This document shows positions 27,701 to 37,288 of a DNA stretch of 64,000 nucleotides, piece after piece (within the stretch, counting starts at the first letter, position 1; each line of letters opens with the position of its first letter). The stretch lies in assembly GCA_015152555.1 (NCBI GenBank), contig SUTS01000001.1:206506-270505 (forward strand). The letters are read 5' to 3'. Origin of the DNA: Cyanobacteria bacterium SIG26. GTDB lineage: Bacteria; Cyanobacteriota; Vampirovibrionia; Gastranaerophilales; Gastranaerophilaceae. A program made the position numbers and the translations under genes. The notes below the pieces were generated by a model. The model saw only the letters and a list, made by a program, of their open reading frames with translations, was not told the DNA's origin and did no database searches.

Positions 27701-28681
27701 TTAGATAATTTGTATATACGCCTTCATTATTTTATTTGCTAAAGTATCATCAATAGCATTTTGAACACTTTTAAGAGGGTAAATAGTTGATAATCCTGCA
27801 ACATTCACCTGTTTTGCCGCTAACAATTCCAATGACTCTTTCAAATCTTGTGGAGATGGAGAATAACTACCCAAAACCGTTAATTCTCTATAATATATCT
27901 CATTATTTGCATACCCTAAATTTTGCGGAGTGCTTGAAAAAACCAAAATTTTCCCACCATCCTGCGCATATTTCAATGCGGTTCCAATAGCTTTATCAGA
28001 ACCAGATGTCATAAAAACACCATCCGCTTTAATACTTTCACACATTTCTGACAATAAAAAAGCTTCTATACCAAGATTTTTTAGTAGTTGTACCCTTGAA
28101 GCTATCAAATCGCAACCAATAACCTTCATTTTATAAGCCTTTAAAGCCTGAGCCATTAAAATACCGATAGACCCCAAACCAATAACAAGAGCTGTTGAAT
28201 TTTCACGCAACCCTGCACGTTTGACCGCCCTAATGCAACAAGCTAAAGGTTCATAAAACGACGCTTCTTCATTGGTTAAATTCTCGGGTTTAATATATGC
28301 AACATTTTGTAAATGTTCTTCTGATAAAAAAACCAATTCACTAAAACCACCGGGATATATGTTAGTCTGTTTAAAGTGTCTACACATCGAAACATTACCA
28401 TTTTTACAGTATTCACATTTACCACAAGGTATATGATGAGAAGTTACTATAACATCATCGACTTTGAAATCAGTATCTGAATCTATATCCACAATTTGAG
28501 CAACAATTTCATGACCCAAAACCGTACCATTTTTTACAAGGTTATGTTTTAGTTTAACAATATCAGATCCACATAGGCCACATCCTAAAACTTTTACAAT
28601 TGCACCTTTGCGACCGCATAAAGCCTCATCATCTCTATCTTTCACCACAATTATGTCATTTTCAATTTCTGCGACCTTCAT
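27701..28681 (-). CDS. Zinc-dependent medium-chain dehydrogenase
   Basis: 326 aa. Catalytic zinc residues in GCGLCGSDIV (about 33-42), GHE (about 57) and EPLACC; structural zinc cysteines in IPCGKCEYCKNGNVSMCR (about 85-102). Cofactor fold ALVIGLGSIGILMA (about 164-177). A paralogue in family terms of the dehydrogenase at 25141-26175, but only distantly similar. Divergently transcribed from the glycosyltransferase-tagD pair across a 120-bp gap; in teichoic-acid loci an MDR enzyme (TarJ) makes ribitol phosphate, so a sugar-alcohol phosphate role is possible but not shown. GGAGGG ribosome site six bases before the ATG. Confidence 0.88.
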   Translation of the reverse strand: MKVAEIENDIIVVKDRDDEALCGRKGAIVKVLGCGLCGSDIVKLKHNLVKNGTVLGHEIVAQIVDIDSDTDFKVDDVIVTSHHIPCGKCEYCKNGNVSMCRHFKQTNIYPGGFSELVFLSEEHLQNVAYIKPENLTNEEASFYEPLACCIRAVKRAGLRENSTALVIGLGSIGILMAQALKAYKMKVIGCDLIASRVQLLKNLGIEAFLLSEMCESIKADGVFMTSGSDKAIGTALKYAQDGGKILVFSSTPQNLGYANNEIYYRELTVLGSYSPSPQDLKESLELLAAKQVNVAGLSTIYPLKSVQNAIDDTLANKIMKAYIQII

Positions 28682-28803
28682 AAAAACCCTCCGATGAAAA
28701 AATTATAACACAAGAAACCTTATACGTACGTATTAAAATTACTTAATAATACCCCAACTTGACTATATTTATAATAATATTGAAATATAAAAAAGGGAAT
28801 TTT

Positions 28804-29871
28804 ATGCCAAAACTAAGTATTATCATACCGGTTTATAATGTTGAAAAATATCTTGAACAATGTTTGGACAGTATTTTAGCGCAATCAATTAAAGATATTG
28901 AAATAATTTGTATTAACGACAATTCAACTGATAAATCCTCGAAAATTTTAGAAAAATATGCAAACTACGACAAACGCATCATACTAATTAACCACATTGA
29001 AAATAAAGGCCCGGGAAAATCACGAAACGATGGAATTGAAATCGCAAAAGGCGAATATATTATGTTCATTGATCCTGACGACTGGTTTGAAAACAATGCT
29101 TGTGAACTGGCATACAACCAAATTAAACAAAATAACAACGATATGGTATTTTTTGGGTTTCAAAGAGTCTATGAAGAAACAGGGACTACAATAGTAGACA
29201 CAAAAAAATTAAAAAATTTTCTTGAACATACAGACAATCAAATAAATTTATCACAAATCCAAGATAATTTTTTAGAGGCCGGATACACTTGGAGCCAAAT
29301 ATATTCAAGAGAATTTCTTATTAAAAACTCAATCAGATATTCTGAAACCTACCTTTGCGAAGACCTTATATTTGTAATACGTACCATAATTAATTCCCCT
29401 ACAATATCCATACTTAACCAACCTATTTATAATTACAGAATTCGGAAATCATCATTATGCAATTCTTTAAAAACATTCTGGAAAGATATATTTTTAAACA
29501 GATACATGGCCTTAGATATAATAGAAAAATCTGACAAAAAATCAAATTTCATTTACCCATACTTAATATACTTAATTACTTCCGTCAACTATTGGTTCAA
29601 ACAAATATCTTACCAATACCCCAAATATAACAAAGAATTCTATATAGAAATGAGAAATTTCTACATTGAAATTAACAGCAAATATGATATAAAAAAAATT
29701 TCTGATAAAATAAACTATAAACAATTCAAAAAAATTATTAATGAACCTTGGAAAAAATACAGAATAACAAACTTTATAAAAAATGTATTTGAAATAATAA
29801 ATTTAGATATTTATAAAATAATAACGATTTTTGGTATAAAATTAAAACTGAAAAGGGAAATAAGGAATTAA
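28804..29871 (+). CDS. Family 2 glycosyltransferase
   Basis: 355 aa. GT-A fold: [20 protein letters not shown] (about 3-22), ICINDNSTD with the nucleotide-binding Asp, and [12 protein letters not shown] (about 81-92) carrying the D-x-D metal site. The C-terminus [16 protein letters not shown] has the 'FGIK(I/L)K' ending often seen on capsule and LPS transferases. It most likely adds a sugar to a surface glycan at the inner membrane. Start at ATG 28804 after AAAGGGAA; the upstream in-frame start lacks a ribosome site. Two bases separate it from tagD, so the two are co-translated. Confidence 0.9.
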   Translation: MPKLSIIIPVYNVEKYLEQCLDSILAQSIKDIEIICINDNSTDKSSKILEKYANYDKRIILINHIENKGPGKSRNDGIEIAKGEYIMFIDPDDWFENNACELAYNQIKQNNNDMVFFGFQRVYEETGTTIVDTKKLKNFLEHTDNQINLSQIQDNFLEAGYTWSQIYSREFLIKNSIRYSETYLCEDLIFVIRTIINSPTISILNQPIYNYRIRKSSLCNSLKTFWKDIFLNRYMALDIIEKSDKKSNFIYPYLIYLITSVNYWFKQISYQYPKYNKEFYIEMRNFYIEINSKYDIKKISDKINYKQFKKIINEPWKKYRITNFIKNVFEIINLDIYKIITIFGIKLKLKREIRN

Positions 29872-29873
29872 AA

Positions 29874-30263
29874 ATGAAAAAGATTATAACATACGGAACA
29901 TTTGATGTTCTTCACTATGGACACATCAATCTATTAAGAAGAGCAAAAGAATTAGGAGACTACTTAATCGTTGCAATCTCTACAGATGAATTTAATGCAA
30001 TAAAAAACAAAAAATCATACTATTCATACGAAGAAAGAAAACTAATCCTGGAAGCAATTAAATACGTTGACGAAATAATCCCGGAAACAAATTGGGAACA
30101 AAAAGTAACAGATGTACAAAAATATGAAATTGATACCTTTGTTATGGGTGATGACTGGAAAGGTAAATTTGATTTTCTAAAAGACTATTGTGAGGTTATT
30201 TACCTTCCTCGAACAGAAGGAGTTTCCTCAACTAAAACAAAATCAGAGAAACTAAAAGTTTAA
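29874..30263 (+). CDS. tagD: Glycerol-3-phosphate cytidylyltransferase
   Basis: 129 aa, the same length as B. subtilis TagD. It makes CDP-glycerol from CTP and sn-glycerol 3-phosphate. Motifs: [19 protein letters not shown] (about 6-24) with the HxGH site, [11 protein letters not shown] (about 90-100), and RTEGVSSTK (about 112-120). In Gram-positives CDP-glycerol builds teichoic acid; in an outer-membrane organism it would supply glycerol phosphate to LPS or capsule. The paired glycosyltransferase and the nearby organophosphate antiporter support a glycerol-phosphate theme. Confidence 0.94.
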   Translation: MKKIITYGTFDVLHYGHINLLRRAKELGDYLIVAISTDEFNAIKNKKSYYSYEERKLILEAIKYVDEIIPETNWEQKVTDVQKYEIDTFVMGDDWKGKFDFLKDYCEVIYLPRTEGVSSTKTKSEKLKV

Positions 30264-30281
30264 AAATATATTTTTATATAT

Positions 30282-30318
30282 AAAGGGCCGGCAATATAAT
30301 TGCCGGCCCTTTGCTTTT
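30282..30318. terminator. Strong bidirectional terminator after tagD
   Basis: AAAGGGCCGGCAAT (30282-30295) pairs perfectly with ATTGCCGGCCCTTT (30299-30312), followed by GCTTTTT. It separates tagD from the converging antiporter gene. Confidence 0.93.
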
Positions 30319-30328
30319 TAATTATCAA

Positions 30329-31762
30329 TTAAGCTTTTTTCGCATCTTTACGATATTCTTCAATAGCTAAAATTGCACAGATAACTAAACAAATTATACC
30401 TGACACTAACCAGAAATAAATTGCGCCATCCCAATTTTGTTCACCGTTTTTACCCATTTTATCAACTAAGAAACCAGTACCAGTTGCTGATAAAAATGCT
30501 CCGACATAACCGAATGTTCCAGTAAATCCGGTCGCAGCAGATGCAACTTTTTTAGAACTTGATTCAACTGCACAAAGGCCGCCAATCATCATCTGAGGGC
30601 CATACGTAAATGCTCCTAATAAACCAATAATTACATAATCTAACATGCTTATTGTATTGAATTTCAATGCTACAATACAAATAATTACACCGACTAAATA
30701 TAGTAAGTTTACAGGTGCTCTTTTGCCTTTGAATAACTTATCAGAAATCAACCCTGCACAAATTGTTCCGCAAATTCCGACCAAAGGCAAAGATGCAAGT
30801 TTGTTTGTCGCATCTGCTAGTGTTGTGCCTTTTGCATTTTGCAAGTACAGAATCATCCAGTCTTCCGCACCAAATCTGATTATATATACAAAAATATAAG
30901 CAATAGCTAACATCCAAATTGTTCTGTTACATAATATATATTTTTTGAAAATCTGGATATAAGACATATCATCTTCTGCTTTCTTTTCTTCAGCAGATTG
31001 TTTTTTAACTGGTTCATCTCTATAAATTTCAACATCAGGCAAACCTAATGATTGTGGTCTATCTCTTAATCTATCATATAACCACAACGCAGTAAGCATA
31101 GCTAATACACCTGGTACAAAGAATGCCGCTCTCCAAGCACCTGCCACACCTTGTTCATATAAGTAACTAACTAAGTGCCCTGATACTAATACACTCAAAA
31201 ATGTCCCTGTTTGATGTGAACAAGACCACAATGACCATTTAGTACCACGTTCTGAATTTGAGTACCAATAAGTCAAACTCTTTGCAACAGCAGGAAATCC
31301 AGCGGATTGGAACCAGCCGCTAACACCCCATAAGAATGCTAACACCCATAACAATACCACTGCAAAAGTTTTGTCAGGAAGTCCTAACCAACCTACACAT
31401 AATGGAGAAAACGCAAACGCAATATTTGCCAAAGCTGTCATTAACAATGCGCAAGGTAAAAACTTTCTCACATCTGAGCCATCTGCCAATACACCATTTA
31501 CAAATTTACCGATACCATAAGTTAAATATAATGAACTACCCAACAAACCAAGTTCTGTTGCTGAATAGTTAAATTCATCCATAATCCCAGGTAATGCTAC
31601 TGCAATATTTTTCTTACATAAATAAAATACAGTATATCCGATAAAACACGCATAAAAAATTCTTAAACGCCAATGCTTATACATCGAATCAACTTTTTCA
31701 GAATCCTGAATAGGCTCCTGAACAGGCGGCTCCTTAAAAAACGCCCCTAATCTTTTTAACAT
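30329..31762 (-). CDS. OPA-family organophosphate:phosphate antiporter (GlpT/UhpC type)
   Basis: 477 aa, twelve predicted membrane helices. The first helices carry FIGYTVFYLCKKNIAVALPG and GSSLYLTYGIGKFVNGVLAD (about 38-90), signatures of the organophosphate:phosphate antiporter branch of MFS. Substrates in the family are glycerol 3-phosphate (GlpT) or hexose 6-phosphate (UhpT, and the sensor UhpC). With tagD beside it, glycerol 3-phosphate is attractive, but the sequence alone does not decide. The central loop is long and charged (about 205-245). It lies 15 bp after the exonuclease gene on the same strand. Confidence 0.88.
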   Translation of the reverse strand: MLKRLGAFFKEPPVQEPIQDSEKVDSMYKHWRLRIFYACFIGYTVFYLCKKNIAVALPGIMDEFNYSATELGLLGSSLYLTYGIGKFVNGVLADGSDVRKFLPCALLMTALANIAFAFSPLCVGWLGLPDKTFAVVLLWVLAFLWGVSGWFQSAGFPAVAKSLTYWYSNSERGTKWSLWSCSHQTGTFLSVLVSGHLVSYLYEQGVAGAWRAAFFVPGVLAMLTALWLYDRLRDRPQSLGLPDVEIYRDEPVKKQSAEEKKAEDDMSYIQIFKKYILCNRTIWMLAIAYIFVYIIRFGAEDWMILYLQNAKGTTLADATNKLASLPLVGICGTICAGLISDKLFKGKRAPVNLLYLVGVIICIVALKFNTISMLDYVIIGLLGAFTYGPQMMIGGLCAVESSSKKVASAATGFTGTFGYVGAFLSATGTGFLVDKMGKNGEQNWDGAIYFWLVSGIICLVICAILAIEEYRKDAKKA

Positions 31763-31777
31763 AATTTCATTCTCCTA

Positions 31778-32695
31778 CTATTTATTATTCTTAATTACTT
31801 GTATATTCCGAGTTTCGGTTAACTCTATTCGCGCATCCCTTATAATGTCTCGTTTTTCATCATCTAAGCTTCTGCCATTAACTAATCTGTCAACAAATCC
31901 CGCATTAATTTTAACTGCCTTTTCCAAAGCCCCGACTTCTTCTAACACAGGCTTTATGGCATTAAAGTCATACCCAAAAGATTGCTTAGAATTATAAACA
32001 AGCATATCCCCATCCTGAGAAGTAATAGGGGCTCCGCCTTGTTCAAAATACAGCTTAAATACAGACTTCAAATCCTGCATTTCTGATTGCAAAGTCGTTA
32101 CAGTTTGTTGCAGTCTTAAAAAACGTTCAAATAAATAATCAACATTTTCTAACTGCTTACTTTCCCAATCATATTTTTGAGTATATAACTTTTTCAATTT
32201 AGGATAAGCCAACGCTAACCCCATGGTGTCACCCATTGCTCTATGATGATCTTTTAATTCTACGTTAAATTTTTCGGTCAAGGCATTTAATCCATGAGCA
32301 TCTAAATCAGGATAAACCTCCTTGAACATTTGTTGAGTATCAATTCGTTCATTAGAAATCTCTTGACCCGTAACCCTTTTAACAGCCTCATTTATAAATG
32401 AATAATCAAATATAGCATTATGCGCAACTATTGGATAATCTCCTATAAATTCTAGGATTTGAGGTATAATTTCTGCCTCAGTTGGAGCATCTTCTACCAT
32501 CTCTTGAGTAATGCCATGGATTGCAATACTTGACTTTCTAATATGCTGTTCTGGATTTATCAGAGTTTCAAACTTGGCTTTAATCTTACCATTTTCCAAT
32601 CTTACAGCCGCAAACTCGACCATTTTCTCTCTTGTATAATCCAAACCTGTAGTTTCTGTATCTAAAACTATCTCAATTACTTTTTTTCTCGCCAT
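31778..32695 (-). CDS. DEDDh 3'-5' exonuclease (DnaQ/PolC-epsilon family)
   Basis: 305 aa. The N-terminal 175 residues form a DEDDh exonuclease: VLDTETTGLDY (about 11-21, first Asp and Glu), HNAIFDYSFI (about 93-102), and HHRAMGDTMG with catalytic His and Asp (about 151-160). The rest is a helical extension with a coiled coil around 185-205, absent from plain DnaQ. It could be the proofreading subunit epsilon or a separate RNA/DNA exonuclease; the extension does not match the DinG or UvrC fusions I know. Upstream of and probably co-transcribed with the antiporter gene. Confidence 0.87.
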   Translation of the reverse strand: MARKKVIEIVLDTETTGLDYTREKMVEFAAVRLENGKIKAKFETLINPEQHIRKSSIAIHGITQEMVEDAPTEAEIIPQILEFIGDYPIVAHNAIFDYSFINEAVKRVTGQEISNERIDTQQMFKEVYPDLDAHGLNALTEKFNVELKDHHRAMGDTMGLALAYPKLKKLYTQKYDWESKQLENVDYLFERFLRLQQTVTTLQSEMQDLKSVFKLYFEQGGAPITSQDGDMLVYNSKQSFGYDFNAIKPVLEEVGALEKAVKINAGFVDRLVNGRSLDDEKRDIIRDARIELTETRNIQVIKNNK

Positions 32696-32794
32696 TTTTA
32701 TTGTCCTAATTAGTCCTTATTAAGATGATAGCACAAAAATTTTTTCTATGATAATATATAAACAGTTGTAATATAAATTTAGGGGGATATGAAT

Positions 32795-33118
32795 ATGGCA
32801 AATGTTTTGGAAATTAATGATACAAATTTTGAACAAGAAGTTGTAAACTCTGAAATTCCTGTAGTTGTTGACTTTTGGGCAACCTGGTGTGGTCCGTGCA
32901 GAAAATTAAGCCCAGTTGTTGAAGAACTGGCTGCAACGTATGAAAACAAAGTAAAATTTGTAAAAGTAAACGTTGAAGAATGTATGACAACAGCAAAAAC
33001 CTACTCAATAAGTGGACTACCAAGCCTTTTAGTATTCAAAGGCGGAGAAGCTGTTGAACGCATGGTTGGCATGATGCCTAAATCAACAATAATTTCTAAT
33101 ATTGAAAAACATATATAA
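32795..33118 (+). CDS. trxA: Thioredoxin
   Basis: 107 aa. Active site WCGPC in [17 protein letters not shown] (about 25-41), cis-Pro in SGLPSLLVF (about 73-81), normal length for thioredoxin 1. Cytosolic dithiol reductant. Two in-frame ATGs exist; the one at 32795 is chosen because the AGGGGG ribosome site (32781-32786) is then eight bases away, whereas 32789 is only two bases away. The GH77-like gene follows 26 bp later on the same strand. Confidence 0.96.
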   Translation: MANVLEINDTNFEQEVVNSEIPVVVDFWATWCGPCRKLSPVVEELAATYENKVKFVKVNVEECMTTAKTYSISGLPSLLVFKGGEAVERMVGMMPKSTIISNIEKHI

Positions 33119-33144
33119 AAATAACCTCTAAAATGGAGTAAAGT

Positions 33145-35181
33145 ATGAAAGTTTCTGCGATCAAAAGTAAGGTCTCTTTTGGTGCTGCAATAGAACCTAA
33201 AGATTTGGATGATTTTAAAAAAGTCCGTGATGAGGCAAAGGCACTTGTAGGCCAAACCGGCAAATCAATTTTTATAGTTCACGATGCCTGTTTACCGCAA
33301 AGTCCTACGAGAAATACAGGGGTTGCCAATTTGGCATCCCAAGAATCATTGGATTTCCTTAAATATATGCAAACTTATACCGGATGTAATATGATTGAAG
33401 TCTTACCTCAAGGTCAATATGGAAACGCACTTAAATCAGGATTATATTGCGCATACACGGGTACTGCATTTTCTTTAGGGAACAATCAAATTAATCCAGC
33501 ACTTTTAACAACGGAACGATACGGCAAATTATTGACCGCAGACGAATTTAACCAAATCGTCAATGCCAACGATGCTAAAGATGCTGATGAAATTGTTAAT
33601 TACAAAAATGTAATGCCAAATGATAGCAAACACAATGAAATTATAAAAATTGCACACGAAAGATTTAAAAAACTTGATGAAAATAATGAATTAAAACAAC
33701 GATACAAAAAATACGTTGAAGAAAATGACGAGTGGCTAAAAATTCCAAATTCATACGAATCAGATACAGAATTTTACAAATTCAAACAGTTTTTAGCAGA
33801 TAGTCACCTCAAAGATGCCAAAACAGAAATCAATAATTTGGGTATGAAATTATGCGGAGACTGCTTAATCAACTTCTCTGAAGATGAGAGAAAAGCATTT
33901 CCGAAAGCATTTTTAGAAAACGAATATATCGGTTCTGCAGATTGGCGCATAACGACATTAAATTATGATACACTAACAGACCCAACTAGTGATACAGCAA
34001 AATTGTTAAAAATGAAAGTTCAACTATTTGCGAAACGTTATGACGCAATCAGATTTGACGTGGGTTGGGCATATCTAAACCCACTAATCCATAAAACAGA
34101 CAAAACATCTTATGGGAAAGATTTAGGTGACTCCGTTCTGAAATTCATAGAAAACGCAGTCAAAGAGGTTAAAGGCGAAGATTTTGATCTTAAAGATTTG
34201 ATGTACGAATTTGAGGGAGGTCGAGAATTCAAACCAAATTCCAGCGAATTACACGATGCTGCTAAAAAAAGAGTCAAAATTTATAGCAGTGTTTATATGA
34301 ACGACAAAGAACACGAATGCTGGGGGACAAATGAAGCATTTTTGAAACGTGGCTGGGATCCAGATTATTACGTAATTGGCCCTGGAAACCATGACCCGCA
34401 ACCTCTAAAACAAATAGCATTAAACATGCCAGATTTATCCGCTCCTGAAAACGAAAAATACCATAAAGACGATGCTATTAAAGTCTTGTCGAGGATATTC
34501 GGAGTTGATTCAGAAAAACTAAAAGACCCTGTAGAATTTGCAAAAGCAAAATGGGCAGAACCAATGACAGCAAGAAATAATCAAATGTTTTATATGGATG
34601 TTTTTGGGCGCGAAGAACGTTTTAACATGCAGGATTTGAACTTAATAAACGATAATTCAAGAGGGTTATCAGCTCGCAAAAACTTTGCATATAAAATCTC
34701 AGCATTTTATAAAAATGATTTTCACAAAGCCATTTCAGATGGATTTGGTTTTAATATTATGGACAGCTTAGAACGAGCTTTTAGATTAAAAAAATTAGAT
34801 ACTTCTCATCCTGAATTATATTCAAAAATTATTAAATATAGAGATATATTGCTAAAACCTGCAGAATACATAGAGGAGATAGCAAACGAATTGGAACATC
34901 CTGCTAAAAAAATGAGCACCTTGCTTTCTGATAATATTGATGAAAACACATTGGCAAAAACCATCACAGAAAAAATAGAGAAAACAAACAAAGTCAAAAA
35001 TACAAAATCCACATTGATATCTGCTCTAATTGGAGTTGGGATGGTTGGAATTATTGCATTAGTTGAATATAAAAATAATAAACAAAAGAAACAAGCTCAA
35101 AGTAATAAACAAATTAAAAATCAAGAAATAAAACCACAAACTTATAAACCTGATATCAGCATGAAAAAATTTTTAGCATAA
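33145..35181 (+). CDS. Divergent GH77 (4-alpha-glucanotransferase-like) protein with VSFGA motif and C-terminal membrane helix
   Basis: 678 aa. VSFGA (10-14) opens the protein. The body resembles the MalQ/DPE barrel: VLPQGQYG, CAYTGTAFSLGNNQINP (about 102-118), LGMKLCGDCLIN (about 232-243, cf. LxGDxPIYV), AIRFDVGW with the nucleophile-position Asp305, YEFEGG (acid/base Glu355 or Glu357) and GPGNHD with Asp417. GH77 enzymes transfer or disproportionate alpha-1,4-glucans. Identity is low and insertions are large, so activity is uncertain. One transmembrane helix (about 623-641) and a basic tail end the protein, which is unusual for the family. It lies behind trxA. Confidence 0.65.
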   Translation: MKVSAIKSKVSFGAAIEPKDLDDFKKVRDEAKALVGQTGKSIFIVHDACLPQSPTRNTGVANLASQESLDFLKYMQTYTGCNMIEVLPQGQYGNALKSGLYCAYTGTAFSLGNNQINPALLTTERYGKLLTADEFNQIVNANDAKDADEIVNYKNVMPNDSKHNEIIKIAHERFKKLDENNELKQRYKKYVEENDEWLKIPNSYESDTEFYKFKQFLADSHLKDAKTEINNLGMKLCGDCLINFSEDERKAFPKAFLENEYIGSADWRITTLNYDTLTDPTSDTAKLLKMKVQLFAKRYDAIRFDVGWAYLNPLIHKTDKTSYGKDLGDSVLKFIENAVKEVKGEDFDLKDLMYEFEGGREFKPNSSELHDAAKKRVKIYSSVYMNDKEHECWGTNEAFLKRGWDPDYYVIGPGNHDPQPLKQIALNMPDLSAPENEKYHKDDAIKVLSRIFGVDSEKLKDPVEFAKAKWAEPMTARNNQMFYMDVFGREERFNMQDLNLINDNSRGLSARKNFAYKISAFYKNDFHKAISDGFGFNIMDSLERAFRLKKLDTSHPELYSKIIKYRDILLKPAEYIEEIANELEHPAKKMSTLLSDNIDENTLAKTITEKIEKTNKVKNTKSTLISALIGVGMVGIIALVEYKNNKQKKQAQSNKQIKNQEIKPQTYKPDISMKKFLA

Positions 35182-35204
35182 TAAGTCTTGAATACATAAA
35201 TTGA

Positions 35205-35240
35205 ACGGGCGGGTTAAACTTAACCCGCCCGTACTCCTTA
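35205..35240. terminator. Strong bidirectional terminator
   Basis: ACGGGCGGGTT (35205-35215) pairs with AACCCGCCCGT (35222-35232), extending by two A-T pairs, between the convergent GH77-like and rubrerythrin genes. Confidence 0.85.
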
Positions 35241-35258
35241 TAATAATGATATTTCAAA

Positions 35259-35795
35259 TTAACCGAAATATCTTTTTAAAAGACCATCAAAACCTCTACC
35301 GTGACGAGCCTCATCTTTTGCCATTTCGTGAACTGTATCATGAATTGCATCATAGCCAAGTTGTTTTGCTCTTACAGCTAATTCTAATTTACCTTCACAC
35401 GCACCGTGTTCAGCATCTGCTCTTAATTCTAGGTTTTTCTTTGTTGAATCAGTTACAACTTCACCTAACAACTCAGCAAATTTTGCTGCGTGTTCAGCTT
35501 CTTCAAAGGCATATCTTTTGTATGCTTCAGCAATTTCAGGATAACCTTCACGTTCAGCAACTCTTGACATTGCCAAATACATACCAACTTCCATACATTC
35601 GCCATTAAAGTTTGCTCTTAATCCTTCCATAATCATTTCGTCTTCAACTTTACCGTCTCCAACATTATGTTCACAAGCGTATGTTTTTTCTCCACCACCA
35701 ACTTCTTTAAATGTTGTTGCTCCGCATATAGGGCATTTTTCTGGTGCTTTATCAGCTTCTGTTGACCAACCACATACTGTACATACAAATTTCAT
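35259..35795 (-). CDS. Reverse-type rubrerythrin (N-terminal rubredoxin domain)
   Basis: 178 aa. The N-terminal rubredoxin-like domain has two Cys pairs, CTVCGW (5-8) and CPICGA (about 21-24); the ferritin-like diiron domain follows with E-x-x-x-x-x-[28 protein letters not shown] and DEARHG motifs. Family role: NAD(P)H-driven reduction of peroxide (and possibly oxygen) in anaerobes. The domain order is the reverse of the classical rubrerythrin found at 52511-53050. AAAGGCGGA ribosome site. Monocistronic. Confidence 0.93.
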   Translation of the reverse strand: MKFVCTVCGWSTEADKAPEKCPICGATTFKEVGGGEKTYACEHNVGDGKVEDEMIMEGLRANFNGECMEVGMYLAMSRVAEREGYPEIAEAYKRYAFEEAEHAAKFAELLGEVVTDSTKKNLELRADAEHGACEGKLELAVRAKQLGYDAIHDTVHEMAKDEARHGRGFDGLLKRYFG

Positions 35796-36012
35796 AAGTT
35801 CCGCCTTTCTTCAATTTTGTCTTTTCTCATTTTTACAATTTTTATTATATCAGATTATCTAAAATTTGTAAAGTGGTAATAATTATCATTTTTAATTTTA
35901 AAGCTTGTTAAATTAAACTTTTTAATGAAAGACTCGCATTTTTGACATTTTATCGTGTTTATAATATTCTTGGATTACATTGTAAAATTTGTTTACAATT
36001 CGGATTTTGGTT

Positions 36013-37218
36013 ATGAGAAAAAAATTTCTTGCTAGTGTTATATTATTAAGCCTAATTGGGGTACAAACAACTTGTATCGCAACAGAGAGTGTTAAAAAAT
36101 TAACACGCAAACAAAGAAAAGAAATTAGCTTGTTAGAACTTGCAAAGACAAATTTTGACGCTAAACAATATGACTTAGCGATAGAATACTACACAAAAGC
36201 AATTATAATTAATCCTGAAAATGCTGAAACTTATTCAAAAAGAGGAACCACCGAATTTTTACTCGGCAATTACAACAACGCCATAAACGATTATTCTAAA
36301 TCAATCGAACTTGACCCAAATAGAGAAAACACTTATTACAATAGAGGTTTAGCAAAAGTTCAATTAAAAGAGTACAAAAGCGTTGTAGATGATTATACAA
36401 AAGAAATCGAAATAAATCCTTTAAATACCAACGCATTTTTGAATAGAGGAACAACCCACGTATTACTAAAACAATATGACGAAGCTATAGTAGATTTTAC
36501 AAAAGCCATTGAACTTGACGGCCAAAACATTCTTGGATACTACAACCGTGGAATAGCGTACAGAAACCTTGGTCAATATGAAAATGCTATCAACGATTAT
36601 ACAAAAGTACTGGAACTTGATCCAAATAACATAGAAACGTTTAATAACCGAGGTGTCGCAAAATTCTATTTTAAAGATTACCAAGGTGCAATTGAAGATT
36701 ACACAAAAGTTATTGAATATGATAAAGATTTTAATCAAGCATTTTTTAACAGAGGAATTGCCTATTTAGGCCTAAAAAACTATGAAAATGCAATACTCGA
36801 TTTTACAAATGAAATCGAAATTAACCCTAAAAATGATTCTGCATATTATCAAAGGGCAATAGCATTTGCACAATTAGACAAAACCAATGATGCTTTAGAT
36901 GATTTAACTCAAGCTATCAAATTAAATCCAAATAATGCTCAATATTATGCACAACGCGGAGCATTAATCAGTAAAATTGAAGGGGATCTGGAAAAAGCTA
37001 AAGAAGATTTAAACAAAGCTATTGAAATTGACGCAAATGACCCTGAAAAATATTTAACTCGAGCAATTATATTTTGCAAACAAAAAGAGTATCTTATAGC
37101 TATTGATGATTTAAATATCATCTTACAAATAGACCCAAACAATAGCCAAGCTCAAGAACTTCGTACATACGCCATAAAATCATTAGATACACCCGAAAAA
37201 ACATCACCACAACAATAA
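36013..37218 (+). CDS. Exported TPR-repeat protein
   Basis: 401 aa. A cleavable signal peptide (about 1-25, KKFLASVILLSLIG then CIATES) is followed by about ten tetratricopeptide repeats of 34 residues (YDLAIEYYTKAIIINPEN, and similar) running to about residue 385. A Cys lies near the signal cleavage region, but the lipobox fit is poor. TPR proteins in the periplasm act as assembly scaffolds for envelope or secretion complexes. Start ATG 36013 is chosen because the signal peptide begins there. Nearby TTGGAT and TACAAT boxes would give a leader of about 7 nt; no Shine-Dalgarno is visible. Confidence 0.88.
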   Translation: MRKKFLASVILLSLIGVQTTCIATESVKKLTRKQRKEISLLELAKTNFDAKQYDLAIEYYTKAIIINPENAETYSKRGTTEFLLGNYNNAINDYSKSIELDPNRENTYYNRGLAKVQLKEYKSVVDDYTKEIEINPLNTNAFLNRGTTHVLLKQYDEAIVDFTKAIELDGQNILGYYNRGIAYRNLGQYENAINDYTKVLELDPNNIETFNNRGVAKFYFKDYQGAIEDYTKVIEYDKDFNQAFFNRGIAYLGLKNYENAILDFTNEIEINPKNDSAYYQRAIAFAQLDKTNDALDDLTQAIKLNPNNAQYYAQRGALISKIEGDLEKAKEDLNKAIEIDANDPEKYLTRAIIFCKQKEYLIAIDDLNIILQIDPNNSQAQELRTYAIKSLDTPEKTSPQQ

Positions 37219-37288
37219 TATTCAACTATTAGAATTATTTTATATTTTACGATTAGTGCTATAATAAACACAAAAAGGAGAGTTTATT

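Noticed and set aside
35942..35965. TTGACA followed by TATAAT before the TPR gene
   Set aside because: Spacing is only 12 bp, too short for sigma-70; TTGGAT-18-TACAAT closer to the gene or TTGACA-17-TATTCT are better.
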